Part shown: one piece after another, positions 44,001-50,875 of the stretch
How positions within the stretch are numbered: position 1 is the stretch's first letter
Layout of the letters: each line of letters begins with the position of its first letter
From: Paraclostridium ghonii
Lineage (GTDB): Bacteria > Bacillota > Clostridia > Peptostreptococcales > Peptostreptococcaceae
Reading direction: 5' to 3' (one strand)
Assembly (NCBI RefSeq): GCF_030815085.1
Contig: NZ_JAUSWG010000008.1
DNA length: 64,000 bases
The notes under the pieces: generated by a model
Databases searched by the model: none
What the model was told of the DNA's origin: nothing
The model's input: the letters and a program-made list of their open reading frames with translations, nothing else
Translations under genes and position numbers: made by a program

Positions 44001-45319
44001 GTGCTGCAAAAATAAGATTAAGATCATTAAAGGCATCTATAGAAGAAAGGGAATCTAATAATTTAAAAGTAATTAAAAACAAAAAAGTATATGTAAAAGG
44101 TAATTTAAACAAATCTACAAAAGAAAATTACACTATATTAATGCCACAAATGTCGCCTATACATTTTGATCTAGTAGAACATGGAATTAGAGAATGTGGA
44201 TATAATGTTGAGGTACTTAAAAGTTATGAGGGGGCCGTAGAAGAAGGATTAAAATATGTCAATAATGATGCATGCTATCCTGCGATAATTGTTATAGGGC
44301 AGATAGTTAAAGCTATTAAAAGTGGAAAGTATGATTTAAATAAAACTATGGTTGCAATAACACAAACTGGAGGAGTTTGTAGAGCGACTAACTATATTGG
44401 ATTTCTAAGAAAAGCATTAAGTGATGCAGGTTATAGTAATATTCCTGTAATATCGTTATCTTTAAATGGAGAAGAAAAACGTAATTTATACAGTGTGTTT
44501 TCGCTAGGGCTTATAAATAGAACTATGATGGGTGCTATTTATGGAGATTTGCTTATGAAAGTTTTATATAGAGTAAGACCTTATGAAAAATACAAGGATA
44601 GCGCTAATAAACTATATCAAAAACATTTAGAGATTTGTAAACAAAGCTTAAAAAAGGCTAATATATCTAGATTTAAAGAAAATATATATAATATAGTTAA
44701 GGAGTTTGATGAATTACCTGTAATTGAAAAAAATAAGCCTAAAATTGGTTTGGTGGGAGAAATTTTAGTTAAGTTTCATCCATTGGCAAATAATAATATT
44801 GTAGATATATTAGAGGCAGAAGGCGTGGAAGTTGTTGTTCCAGAACTTATGAATTTCTTTTTAAGTTGTGCATACAACACTTATTATAAATCAGAGTATT
44901 TACTTGATAAGAAATATAAAAAAATAGGTGGAAAGATAATGAAAGATACAATCCAGATGTATCAAAGACATTACTTAAAGGCATTAGAAAATAGTAAAAG
45001 ATTTAGTAGACCAGAAAATATTGAAGTTTTAGCAAATAAAGCTTCTAAAGTTATTTCGATTGGAAACCAAGCAGGAGAGGGATGGCTACTAACGGCTGAA
45101 ATGATAGAACTTATAGAAAGTGGTGTGGGAAATATTATATGTATGCAGCCTTTTGCTTGCCTTCCTAATCATATAACAGGAAAAGGGGTAATTAAAGAAT
45201 TGAAGCAAATTTATAAAAATGCGAATATTGTTCCAATTGACTATGATCCAGGGGCAAGTGAAGTAAATCAAATAAACAGAATTAAACTTATGTTATCAAC
45301 TTCATTTAAACAAATATAA
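41078..45319 (+). CDS. Giant acyl-CoA dehydratase activase-like protein (double BadF/HgdC domain plus DUF2229)
   Basis: 1413 residues from the ATG at 41078 (GGGGGG upstream; an earlier in-frame ATG at 41012 lacks one). Two ASKHA ATPase domains, each beginning with a phosphate loop (GIDIGSTTVKVV and GIDAGSTTTKVAL) and containing a Cys that could hold a bridging [4Fe-4S] (GICAGGTGSF; EACSSGCGSF). Then a CKGCSNNC cluster motif near 605, a DUF2229 region (SESACYPAKLVHGH), a second ACYPA-type region, and an HgdB-like C-terminus. Related proteins are annotated as 2-hydroxyacyl-CoA dehydratase activators, but no dehydratase genes are adjacent. Probable ATP-driven low-potential electron injector; substrate unknown. 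Confidence 0.82.
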   Translation: MIDNFHIGIDIGSTTVKVVVLNDNKNMVFKSYKRHLSDIKNAVIELLQEAYNTIGENNISVVITGSGGMSLAKDLHVDFVQEVVASTKAIENYNPETDVVIELGGEDAKIIYLTNGIEQRMNGICAGGTGSFIDQMAILLKTNAQGLNDLAKNYKNIYSIAARCGVFAKTDIQPLINEGARKEDIAASIFHAVVVQTISVLACGRKIKGNVAFLGGPLYFLSELRNRFIEVLNLDEENIIFPENAQLYIAIGAALSYKNDYMLFSDLIKNLNYTKYTEGIDNSDIKTLFDNEKEYEAFKNRHKKHIVKSKELDHYDRKCFLGIDAGSTTTKVALIDEEGNLLFSEYKSNEGNPLESTISILNNLYDKLPSKAKIVNSAVTGYGEGLIKSGLKIDIGEIETIAHYKGAKFFSPEVDFILDIGGQDMKCLKINQGVIENIILNEACSSGCGSFLETFAKSLNLDIKDFASKALFAKYPVDLGSRCTVFMNSRVKQAQKEGSSVSDISAGLSYSVIKNALYKVVKIKSPEDIGDFPVVQGGTFYNDAVLRCFEVLTNREVVRPNIAGIMGAFGASIIAKEKYKEEYKTTLLDRDSMNNINLKINTSRCKGCSNNCLLTINDFGNTEKFISGNRCEKGMGLYRKESDNINLFNYKYKRVFNYRSLDFKNAIRKEIGIPRVLNIYEDYPLWHTIFTNLGFRVVLSDKSSKSIYEKGMDSIASESACYPAKLVHGHIQNLIEKGVKTIFYPCVRSEKKEFKNANNSFNCPVVMSYSEVIKNNVSDIKENNIAYINPFLPINNKSALKKRLFKELNKIKNYDNTFLDISKEEIDKSVELGFKEYERFKEDMKYMGEKSLNIIKENNKKGIILAGRPYHIDPEINHGIPELINSLGMAVLTEDSICHLGEIEEPLRVVDQWTYHSRLYRAANFVNSMESLELVQLNSFGCGLDAVTTDQVQEILNSEGKIYTCIKIDEGNNLGAAKIRLRSLKASIEERESNNLKVIKNKKVYVKGNLNKSTKENYTILMPQMSPIHFDLVEHGIRECGYNVEVLKSYEGAVEEGLKYVNNDACYPAIIVIGQIVKAIKSGKYDLNKTMVAITQTGGVCRATNYIGFLRKALSDAGYSNIPVISLSLNGEEKRNLYSVFSLGLINRTMMGAIYGDLLMKVLYRVRPYEKYKDSANKLYQKHLEICKQSLKKANISRFKENIYNIVKEFDELPVIEKNKPKIGLVGEILVKFHPLANNNIVDILEAEGVEVVVPELMNFFLSCAYNTYYKSEYLLDKKYKKIGGKIMKDTIQMYQRHYLKALENSKRFSRPENIEVLANKASKVISIGNQAGEGWLLTAEMIELIESGVGNIICMQPFACLPNHITGKGVIKELKQIYKNANIVPIDYDPGASEVNQINRIKLMLSTSFKQI

Positions 45320-45324
45320 ATTTT

Positions 45325-45365
45325 AAAATAGTGAAGCTGTATAAATTACACTTCACTATTTTTTT
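45325..45365 (+). terminator. Rho-independent terminator
   Basis: AAAATAGTGAAG pairs with CTTCACTATTTT, followed by a T run. Confidence 0.88.
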
Positions 45366-45485
45366 ATATTAAATTAGATATTATTACCAAATTTAATATT
45401 ATAATATAAAGGTATTTATAAAACATTTATCGAATAATGTAAAATTGTATTATAGAATTAGCAAATTAAATAAGGAGGATAGACG

Positions 45486-46037
45486 TTGATATACTTATTT
45501 AGAAATTTACCAAATTTACATACTAAAAGACTGGAATTAAGAAAAGTCCATAAAAGTGATATAAATGAATTACATATATGCTTATCTAATGATTATCTAT
45601 CAAAATATATGTTAATAGATTTTGATAAAAGTATAAATTCTACAAATAGAATGTTAGATGCTATATTAAATGGATACAAAAACGATAAGCCTACTCCTTG
45701 GGGGATTACCCTAAAAGAAGATGGGAAATTAATCGGTATGTGTGGGTTTTCAAATTATAGTGAAGCAAATCATAAAGCTGAGGTTGGATATATACTAAAC
45801 AGTGATTATTGGCGTATGGGAATAATAACAGAAGCACTTTGTAAAGTAATAGATTTTGGGTTTAATAATATGAACTTAAACAAAATAGAAGCTAAGTGTA
45901 TATCCGGAAATATTGCTTCTGAAAAGGTTATGATAAAAAGTGGAATGAGTTTAGATGGAATACTAAGAAGTGAGAAGCTGCATAGAGGAATGTATAAAGA
46001 CTTAAAATTATACTCAATTTTGAAACAAGACAAATAA
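45486..46037 (+). CDS. GNAT acetyltransferase, RimJ/RimL-like
   Basis: A 183-residue protein from a TTG with a perfect AGGAGG 7 nt upstream. LHTKRLELRKVHKSDINEL at the N-terminus, WGITLKEDGKLIGMCGFS, GYILNSDYWRMGIITEALCKVI (acetyl-CoA loop), and NLNKIEAKCISGNIASEKVMIKSGM are the classical RimJ/RimL motifs. It could acetylate a protein N-terminus, an amino acid or a drug. The stop is 66 nt before the next gene's start, so they may share a transcript. Confidence 0.88.
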   Translation: MIYLFRNLPNLHTKRLELRKVHKSDINELHICLSNDYLSKYMLIDFDKSINSTNRMLDAILNGYKNDKPTPWGITLKEDGKLIGMCGFSNYSEANHKAEVGYILNSDYWRMGIITEALCKVIDFGFNNMNLNKIEAKCISGNIASEKVMIKSGMSLDGILRSEKLHRGMYKDLKLYSILKQDK

Positions 46038-46103
46038 ATGTTTTTTATTTGTCATATATGTTATAATGTTAAAGCAACTATGTTAAATGAAGGTGGGCTA
46101 AAA

Positions 46104-47408
46104 ATGAAGGTAGTAAAAGAAGCTATATCTTCTCCTTATTTACAGTACGGAATCGATGAAGATATAGTAATTTATGAAGGGAATTTTTGCATTTACCTAG
46201 ACAAGCTATATAAATGTAAGGGCCGGATCTACTATAAAATTAGTCCTCCCGTATGTATAAATTTTGAAGCTAAGATACTAGGATATAAAAATAAAGATTT
46301 AGAACTTATAAAAGATGATTATATGGAAGGGATTTTAGAAGTTCATGGTTACCAACCGTTCCATATTACTATAAATAGCATACAAAAAAATTATATAGAT
46401 GGATATGTAAGTAGTGGAATAATTAAATCTAAAAATAAATATGTTGACTATATAGATTTTCATATTGTGAATTTTGATAAAAAGCAAGGAACTCTTATAA
46501 AATATATGGATAAGTTGTTTGCTGGAAGAATTGGGTTTGAAATAAGTGGATACGAGATAACAATAGATAAAAGATATGACTATAAAAAAGAACTTTATGA
46601 AGAGCTAAGATTTAAAAATGGGAGTATAATAACACATGTAGGAAGAATACAAAGAAAAGATAATAAACCATTTAAGTCAAGCTACATATTTAAGCTATTA
46701 GATGAAATATCTGACACCCTTAGTTTTTTAGCTGGAAGATATATAGGAATATGTATAGTTATAGGTTATAAAGATAGTGAAGCTACATTTAGATTGTGGA
46801 AAGAATCTTTAATAACTCCTTTTAAATATGTTCCTATTTGGTCAGACACTATAGCAAATCACCATAATATTGAAAAATATATGAATTTAATGTGTAGGAA
46901 ATTGCATGATCCTTATTATGGACCAGCATTAAAGAATGTAGTAGATTGGTATATAGAATCACTAGACAATATAAGTATAGAAAATAATGTTGTATCTATA
47001 CAAATTGCATTAGAAACACTTTCTTACGTTGTTATAGTTGAAAAGAATAAAATTTTAACGGATTTAGAGTTTGAGAAAAATACAGCTTCTGATAATATAA
47101 GAATTTTATTAAATACATGTAATATAAACTATGGAAAAGAAGAATTAAATTTATTTAACGATTACATATACAATAAATTTAACGATGGAGTTGATATATT
47201 TACATATTTAAGGAATAAAGTGGTTCATCCAACTAGAAAAACAAAAAGAGCTAATCTAACAGTTGAAGATATGTGGAATATACTTCAAATAGGAACTAGG
47301 TATGTAGAATTGGTAGTATTATATATAGTTAATTATAAAGGTGAATATTCAAATCGTTTAAAAGATAGATGTTATGGAGAGGTTGAGGTAGTTCCATGGA
47401 ATGATTAA
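46104..47408 (+). CDS. HEPN-motif protein, ApeA-like (candidate defence factor)
   Basis: 434 residues from the ATG at 46104 (AAGGTGGG just upstream). The N-terminal 220 residues are beta-rich with no membrane span. The C-terminal third is helical and ends with YLRNKVVHPTRK near 368-379, an R-N-x3-H signature of HEPN ribonucleases. The overall order (beta sandwich, helical domain, RNxxxH) resembles ApeA/HEPN abortive-infection proteins. Family assignment is by eye and tentative; an uncharacterised HEPN protein with another role is possible. It stands alone, without a visible toxin/antitoxin partner. Confidence 0.55.
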   Translation: MKVVKEAISSPYLQYGIDEDIVIYEGNFCIYLDKLYKCKGRIYYKISPPVCINFEAKILGYKNKDLELIKDDYMEGILEVHGYQPFHITINSIQKNYIDGYVSSGIIKSKNKYVDYIDFHIVNFDKKQGTLIKYMDKLFAGRIGFEISGYEITIDKRYDYKKELYEELRFKNGSIITHVGRIQRKDNKPFKSSYIFKLLDEISDTLSFLAGRYIGICIVIGYKDSEATFRLWKESLITPFKYVPIWSDTIANHHNIEKYMNLMCRKLHDPYYGPALKNVVDWYIESLDNISIENNVVSIQIALETLSYVVIVEKNKILTDLEFEKNTASDNIRILLNTCNINYGKEELNLFNDYIYNKFNDGVDIFTYLRNKVVHPTRKTKRANLTVEDMWNILQIGTRYVELVVLYIVNYKGEYSNRLKDRCYGEVEVVPWND

Positions 47409-47487
47409 AACTTTATTAAATAAAATGTTTTAATATGTAGAAAACTGTGTAATAATACTAAAAACACAGTAAAGGAAAGTGGTATAT

Positions 47488-47847
47488 ATGTTAAAATTTT
47501 ATGGATATTCAAAATGATCTACAGTTAGAAAAGCCAAGGCTTGGCTTAAAGATAAGAATATAGACTTTGATGAAATAGAAATAGTAAAGAATCCTCCTAG
47601 TAAAGAAGAATTAGAAGCTATGTATAAAGTTGGAACATACGAATTAAAAAAATTCTTTAATACTAGTGGTGTTAAATATAGAGAACTGCGTCTTAAAGAT
47701 GTAGTTAAAAATGAAAGTGATGATAAGTTATTAGAAATTTTATCTAGTGACGGAATGCTTATAAAAAGACCTATAGCATTTGATGGGAAAAGTGTACTTA
47801 TAGGATTTAAAGAAGATGAGTGGAAAGAAAAACTTTTAAATAAATAA
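47488..47847 (+). CDS. ArsC/Spx-family protein with in-frame TGA at the catalytic Cys (candidate selenoprotein)
   Basis: 119 codons plus stop if the TGA at 47515 is read. The N-terminus is LKFYGYSK-TGA-STVRKAKAWL, which matches the thioredoxin-fold YxxxKCSTCRKAKxWL start of the ArsC/Spx/MgsR group, with TGA for the first Cys and Val for the second (UxxV). The rest follows the family: DFDEIEIVKNPPSKEEL, VKYRELRLKD, and MLIKRPIAFDGKSVLIGF with the conserved Arg-Pro. AAAGGAAAGTGG precedes the ATG, and an ATG at 47620 has no ribosome site and lacks the active site. It is likely a thiol/selenol oxidoreductase; arsenate reduction is not established. Confidence 0.85.
47515..47547 (+). other. In-frame TGA codon with SECIS-like hairpin
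   Basis: TGA at 47515-47517. A perfect 7-bp stem (AAGCCAA 47531-47537 with TTGGCTT 47541-47547) has a GGC loop that starts 20 nt after the TGA with G in first position. Spacing and loop fit the bacterial SECIS model. Confidence 0.7.
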
Positions 47848-47889
47848 CCAAACAAAAAGAACTCTTGCAAGAGTTCTTTTTGTTTGGTT
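47846..47889 (+). terminator. Strong Rho-independent terminator
   Basis: A perfect 22-bp palindrome (AACCAAACAAAAAGAACTCT and its complement) that begins within the stop codon of the ArsC-like gene and ends before the next promoter. Confidence 0.9.
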
Positions 47890-47912
47890 ATTTACAAAAT
47901 AAGGGAATAGAG

Positions 47913-47972
47913 TTGACAAAAGTGTACATAAAGTGTATATATATAATATACACAGTTTATACACACTGTACA
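47913..47972 (+). promoter_or_regulatory. Promoter with YtrA-type operators
   Basis: TTGACA (47913-47918), then a -10 TATATA 17 bp later (47936-47941). GTGTATA-N7-TATACAC (47933-47953) overlaps the -10, and half-sites AGTGTACA (47921-47928) and CTGTACA (47966-47972) flank it. YtrA-subfamily GntR proteins bind AGTGTA/TACACT dyads and repress themselves, so this is probably an autoregulatory operator array. Confidence 0.65.
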
Positions 47973-47999
47973 TATTATTCACAGAAACGAGGTGTTGTA

Positions 48000-48374
48000 T
48001 TGAATATAAATATAAGTAATACATCTACAATTCCACTTTATGAACAAATTAAAAACCAGATTCAAAACCAAATATTAGATTCTACATTAAAGCAAGGTGA
48101 TGGACTACCGTCAATAAGAAATTTTGCAAAAGAGTTAAAGGTAAGTATTATAACTATAAAAAGAGCTTATGAAGAATTAGAAAAAGAAGGGTTTATAGAA
48201 ACTGTTGCAGGAAAAGGCACTTTTGTATCTATGCAAAATAAAGATAGGTTAAGAGAAGTAGCTTTATTTTGCATAGAAAATAAGCTTGAAGTAGTAATCA
48301 AACAAGCTAAATCAGCAGGAATAACTTTAGATGAAGGTATAGAGATATTTAAAAGTATATATGCGGAAGTTTAG
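48000..48374 (+). CDS. YtrA-subfamily GntR regulator
   Basis: 124 residues from the TTG at 48000 (GAGGTG 5 nt upstream); the longer in-frame ATG at 47865 is inside the previous terminator. An N-terminal GntR winged helix (IPLYEQIKNQIQNQILD, GLPSIRNFAKELKVSIITIK, AGKGTFV) and a short helical dimerisation tail of about 45 residues, as in YtrA/YhcF. It leads an operon with an ABC ATPase and permease, and its promoter carries AGTGTA/TACACT-type dyads. Confidence 0.9.
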   Translation: MNINISNTSTIPLYEQIKNQIQNQILDSTLKQGDGLPSIRNFAKELKVSIITIKRAYEELEKEGFIETVAGKGTFVSMQNKDRLREVALFCIENKLEVVIKQAKSAGITLDEGIEIFKSIYAEV

Positions 48375-48386
48375 GGAGGTTAAAAT

Positions 48387-49241
48387 ATGAATGCAATAGA
48401 AATAAAAAATTTAAATAAAACATTGGGTGAGTTTACATTAAGTATAAATGATATTGACATAAAAAAGGGATATATAACTGGGTTTATAGGCCCTAATGGA
48501 TCAGGGAAAACAACAACTATGAAGTTAATCATGAATATGTTAAATAAAGATAGTGGTAGTATAAAAATATTTGATAAAGAAAGCAAGTTAGATGATATTA
48601 GTATAAAAGAGATTATAGGATATATAGGTGATAAATGTGGCTATATGGAAGAAGCGAAATTAAAAAACATAAAAAAAGGAATAAAGCCATTTTATAAAAA
48701 CTGGGATGAAAAATTATATGAAAAATATATAAAACAATTTAAATTAAATGAAAACAAGGTATATAAAGAGCTTTCTAAAGGACAACAGAAAAAATTTGAA
48801 CTTACAATGACTTTATCTCACCATCCAAAATTGATAATAATGGATGAACCAACTGCAAATTTAGACCCATTAGTAAGAAATGAATTTCTAGAAATATTAC
48901 AAGATCACATAGAAAAAGAAGAAGCAACTGTATTTTGCTCAACACATATAACATCAGATTTAGATAAAGTTGCAGATTTCCTTGTATTTATATACGAAGG
49001 TAATATAATTCTTTCAGGGGATAAAGAAAGTATATTAGAAAATCACAAAATAATAAAAGGTAAAAAAGATATGTTAGATATTGAAACAAAGAAAGAATTA
49101 ATATCATATAGTGAAAGTTCTTTTGGATTTAGTGGTATGACATCAAATGTAAAAAATGCTTATGAAGTGTTTGGAGAAGAAGTAGTATATGATAATGCAA
49201 ATTTAGAAGATATATTAATGTATTATACAAAGGGGTGTTAA
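48387..49241 (+). CDS. ABC transporter ATPase (YtrB-like)
   Basis: A 284-residue ATPase: Walker A GPNGSGKTT near 35, Q-loop substituted by IGYIGDKCGYMEEA, signature ELSKGQQKKFELTM (LSKGQ), Walker B LIIMDEPTANLD, switch His in CSTHI. The C-terminal 70 residues are an accessory domain. GGGAGG precedes the ATG. It forms an exporter with the permease encoded 2 nt downstream. In Bacillus, ytr operons respond to cell-wall antibiotics; the substrate here is unknown. Confidence 0.9.
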   Translation: MNAIEIKNLNKTLGEFTLSINDIDIKKGYITGFIGPNGSGKTTTMKLIMNMLNKDSGSIKIFDKESKLDDISIKEIIGYIGDKCGYMEEAKLKNIKKGIKPFYKNWDEKLYEKYIKQFKLNENKVYKELSKGQQKKFELTMTLSHHPKLIIMDEPTANLDPLVRNEFLEILQDHIEKEEATVFCSTHITSDLDKVADFLVFIYEGNIILSGDKESILENHKIIKGKKDMLDIETKKELISYSESSFGFSGMTSNVKNAYEVFGEEVVYDNANLEDILMYYTKGC

Positions 49242-49243
49242 GT

Positions 49244-49888
49244 ATGCAAAATATAATAAATCTTACAAAAATGAGTTTAAATAATTTAAGTTCAGTTATA
49301 AAAAGTACTGTTTTTGTAGTTTTTATGTGGATTATAGTTTCAATGTTTGCTCCATCGTTTTTAAGTACGTTATTTGCTATGAGTTCGTATCTAGTTTTAT
49401 ATCAGACTATGGCATATGAAGATATGCATGGAATAGATAATCTTATATCAACACTTCCAGTAAAAAGAAGTGATTATGTAATATCTAGATACGTTTTAGG
49501 TATATTTGGATCAATAGTATCTATGATTTTATTATTAGGAGTACACTTTATTATAAGTAAATTTAATAAAATTGATGTACCCTTAGAAATATTAATAATA
49601 ACAGGAATATTGTCATCAGTATTAGTTATATCAGTTATAATACCGATAGTTTTAAAGTTTGGAGTAACTAAAGGGAAGATGGTAACTTTGTTAGTGTTTA
49701 TGGTAATAATAGGAGTTGCAAATGCTGGTGTACAAATTATAAATGGAGAGAAAGAGTTTTTAAATCAAATTACAACTTTGTTTAATTCAATTGGTATATC
49801 AATTGTTACAACTATAGGAAGTTTAGCTATCATAACTATATCTATGATAATAAGTTTAAAATTATATAAAGTCAAAGAAATAAAATAA
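49244..49888 (+). CDS. ABC-2 type permease (YtrC/D-like)
   Basis: 214 residues from the ATG at 49244, with AAGGGGTG 6 nt upstream; a GTG at 49235 lies inside the previous gene. Six membrane spans. SMFAPSFLSTLFAMSSYLVLYQTMAYED and the LPVKRSDYVISRYVLGI coupling segment match the ABC2_membrane family of bacitracin-type exporters. It is the partner of the ATPase just upstream. Confidence 0.85.
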   Translation: MQNIINLTKMSLNNLSSVIKSTVFVVFMWIIVSMFAPSFLSTLFAMSSYLVLYQTMAYEDMHGIDNLISTLPVKRSDYVISRYVLGIFGSIVSMILLLGVHFIISKFNKIDVPLEILIITGILSSVLVISVIIPIVLKFGVTKGKMVTLLVFMVIIGVANAGVQIINGEKEFLNQITTLFNSIGISIVTTIGSLAIITISMIISLKLYKVKEIK

Positions 49889-49895
49889 CAGTTAT

Positions 49896-49926
49896 AAAAA
49901 GGAATTAGACAATCTAATTCCTTTTT
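49896..49926 (+). terminator. Rho-independent terminator of the ytr-like operon
   Basis: AAAAAGGAATTAGA-CAA-TCTAATTCCTTTTT. Confidence 0.92.
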
Positions 49927-50056
49927 AAGGTATATATATATAAAACTCAAATAAAAACAAAATATTACAATAACGACACATGTTCTAAAACATTTGATTA
50001 AAAACTATATATTGTATATAATTAAATGTACTAGAAAATAGGGGAGGCATATGGTA

Positions 50057-50866
50057 ATGAGTACTTCAGATAAGCTAAATGTTCTAAAAAATAAACTTAA
50101 AGAAATGGAAAGTGTTTTAATTGCATTTTCAGGAGGCGTAGATAGTACTTTTTTATTAAAAGTAGCACATGATACATTAGGAGATAAGTGTGTAGCAGTT
50201 ACTATACATGCTATGATGCATTCAAATAGAGAAATAGACGAAGCTAAAGAATTTACAAAAGCCTTGGGCGTTAAACATATAGTTGTAAAAGTTGATGATT
50301 TTGATGTTAAAGAATTTATAGAAAATGATGAAAAAAGATGCTACTACTGTAAAAAAGCTGTATTTACGAATATAAAAAATGTAGCTAAAGATAATAATAT
50401 AAATTGCGTTTTAGATGGAACAAATTTAGATGATTTAGGAGATTACAGACCAGGATTAAAAGCCTTAGAAGAATTAGAAATAAAGAGTCCGCTAAAGGAA
50501 AGTTTATTAACTAAAACAGAAATTAGAAGCTTATCAAAAGAACTTAACGTTCCTACGTTTAATAAGCCTGCATTTGCATGCTTAGCTACAAGAATACCTT
50601 ATGGAGAAGCTATAACAAATGACAAGCTTAGAATGATTGAAAAGAGTGAAGAATACTTACAAGATTTAGGATTTAAACAATTTAGAGTAAGGACACATGG
50701 TAATTTAGCTAGAATAGAAGTAGAAGAAAGTGAAATACATAAATTTTTTGATAAAAATTTATTAAAAATTACACATAATAAGTTTAAAGATATTGGATTT
50801 AAATACATAACTTTAGACTTATTAGGTTATCGAATGGGAAGCATGAATGAGGGCATCAAGCAATAG
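50057..50866 (+). CDS. larE: LarE, sulfur transferase for the nickel-pincer nucleotide cofactor
   Basis: 269 residues from the ATG at 50057 (an ATG at 50051 is only 3 nt from GGGGAGG). PP-loop SGGVDST at 25-31, GTNLDDLGDYRPG near 121-133, and PAFACLATRI with Cys175. A CxxC pair (Cys95, Cys98 in RCYYCKK) is also present. LarE adenylates the LarB product and inserts sulfur into it; LarC then adds Ni for LarA. Three cysteines suggest a [4Fe-4S]-assisted LarE rather than one that sacrifices a single Cys; this is inference. larA is 18 kb upstream. Confidence 0.9.
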   Translation: MSTSDKLNVLKNKLKEMESVLIAFSGGVDSTFLLKVAHDTLGDKCVAVTIHAMMHSNREIDEAKEFTKALGVKHIVVKVDDFDVKEFIENDEKRCYYCKKAVFTNIKNVAKDNNINCVLDGTNLDDLGDYRPGLKALEELEIKSPLKESLLTKTEIRSLSKELNVPTFNKPAFACLATRIPYGEAITNDKLRMIEKSEEYLQDLGFKQFRVRTHGNLARIEVEESEIHKFFDKNLLKITHNKFKDIGFKYITLDLLGYRMGSMNEGIKQ

Positions 50867-50875
50867 GAGGAAGGC

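Noticed and set aside
47620..47847. 75-residue hypothetical protein from ATG 47620
   Set aside because: It is the C-terminal part of the ArsC/Spx-like protein; the upstream in-frame sequence from 47488 supplies the N-terminal fold and a ribosome site.
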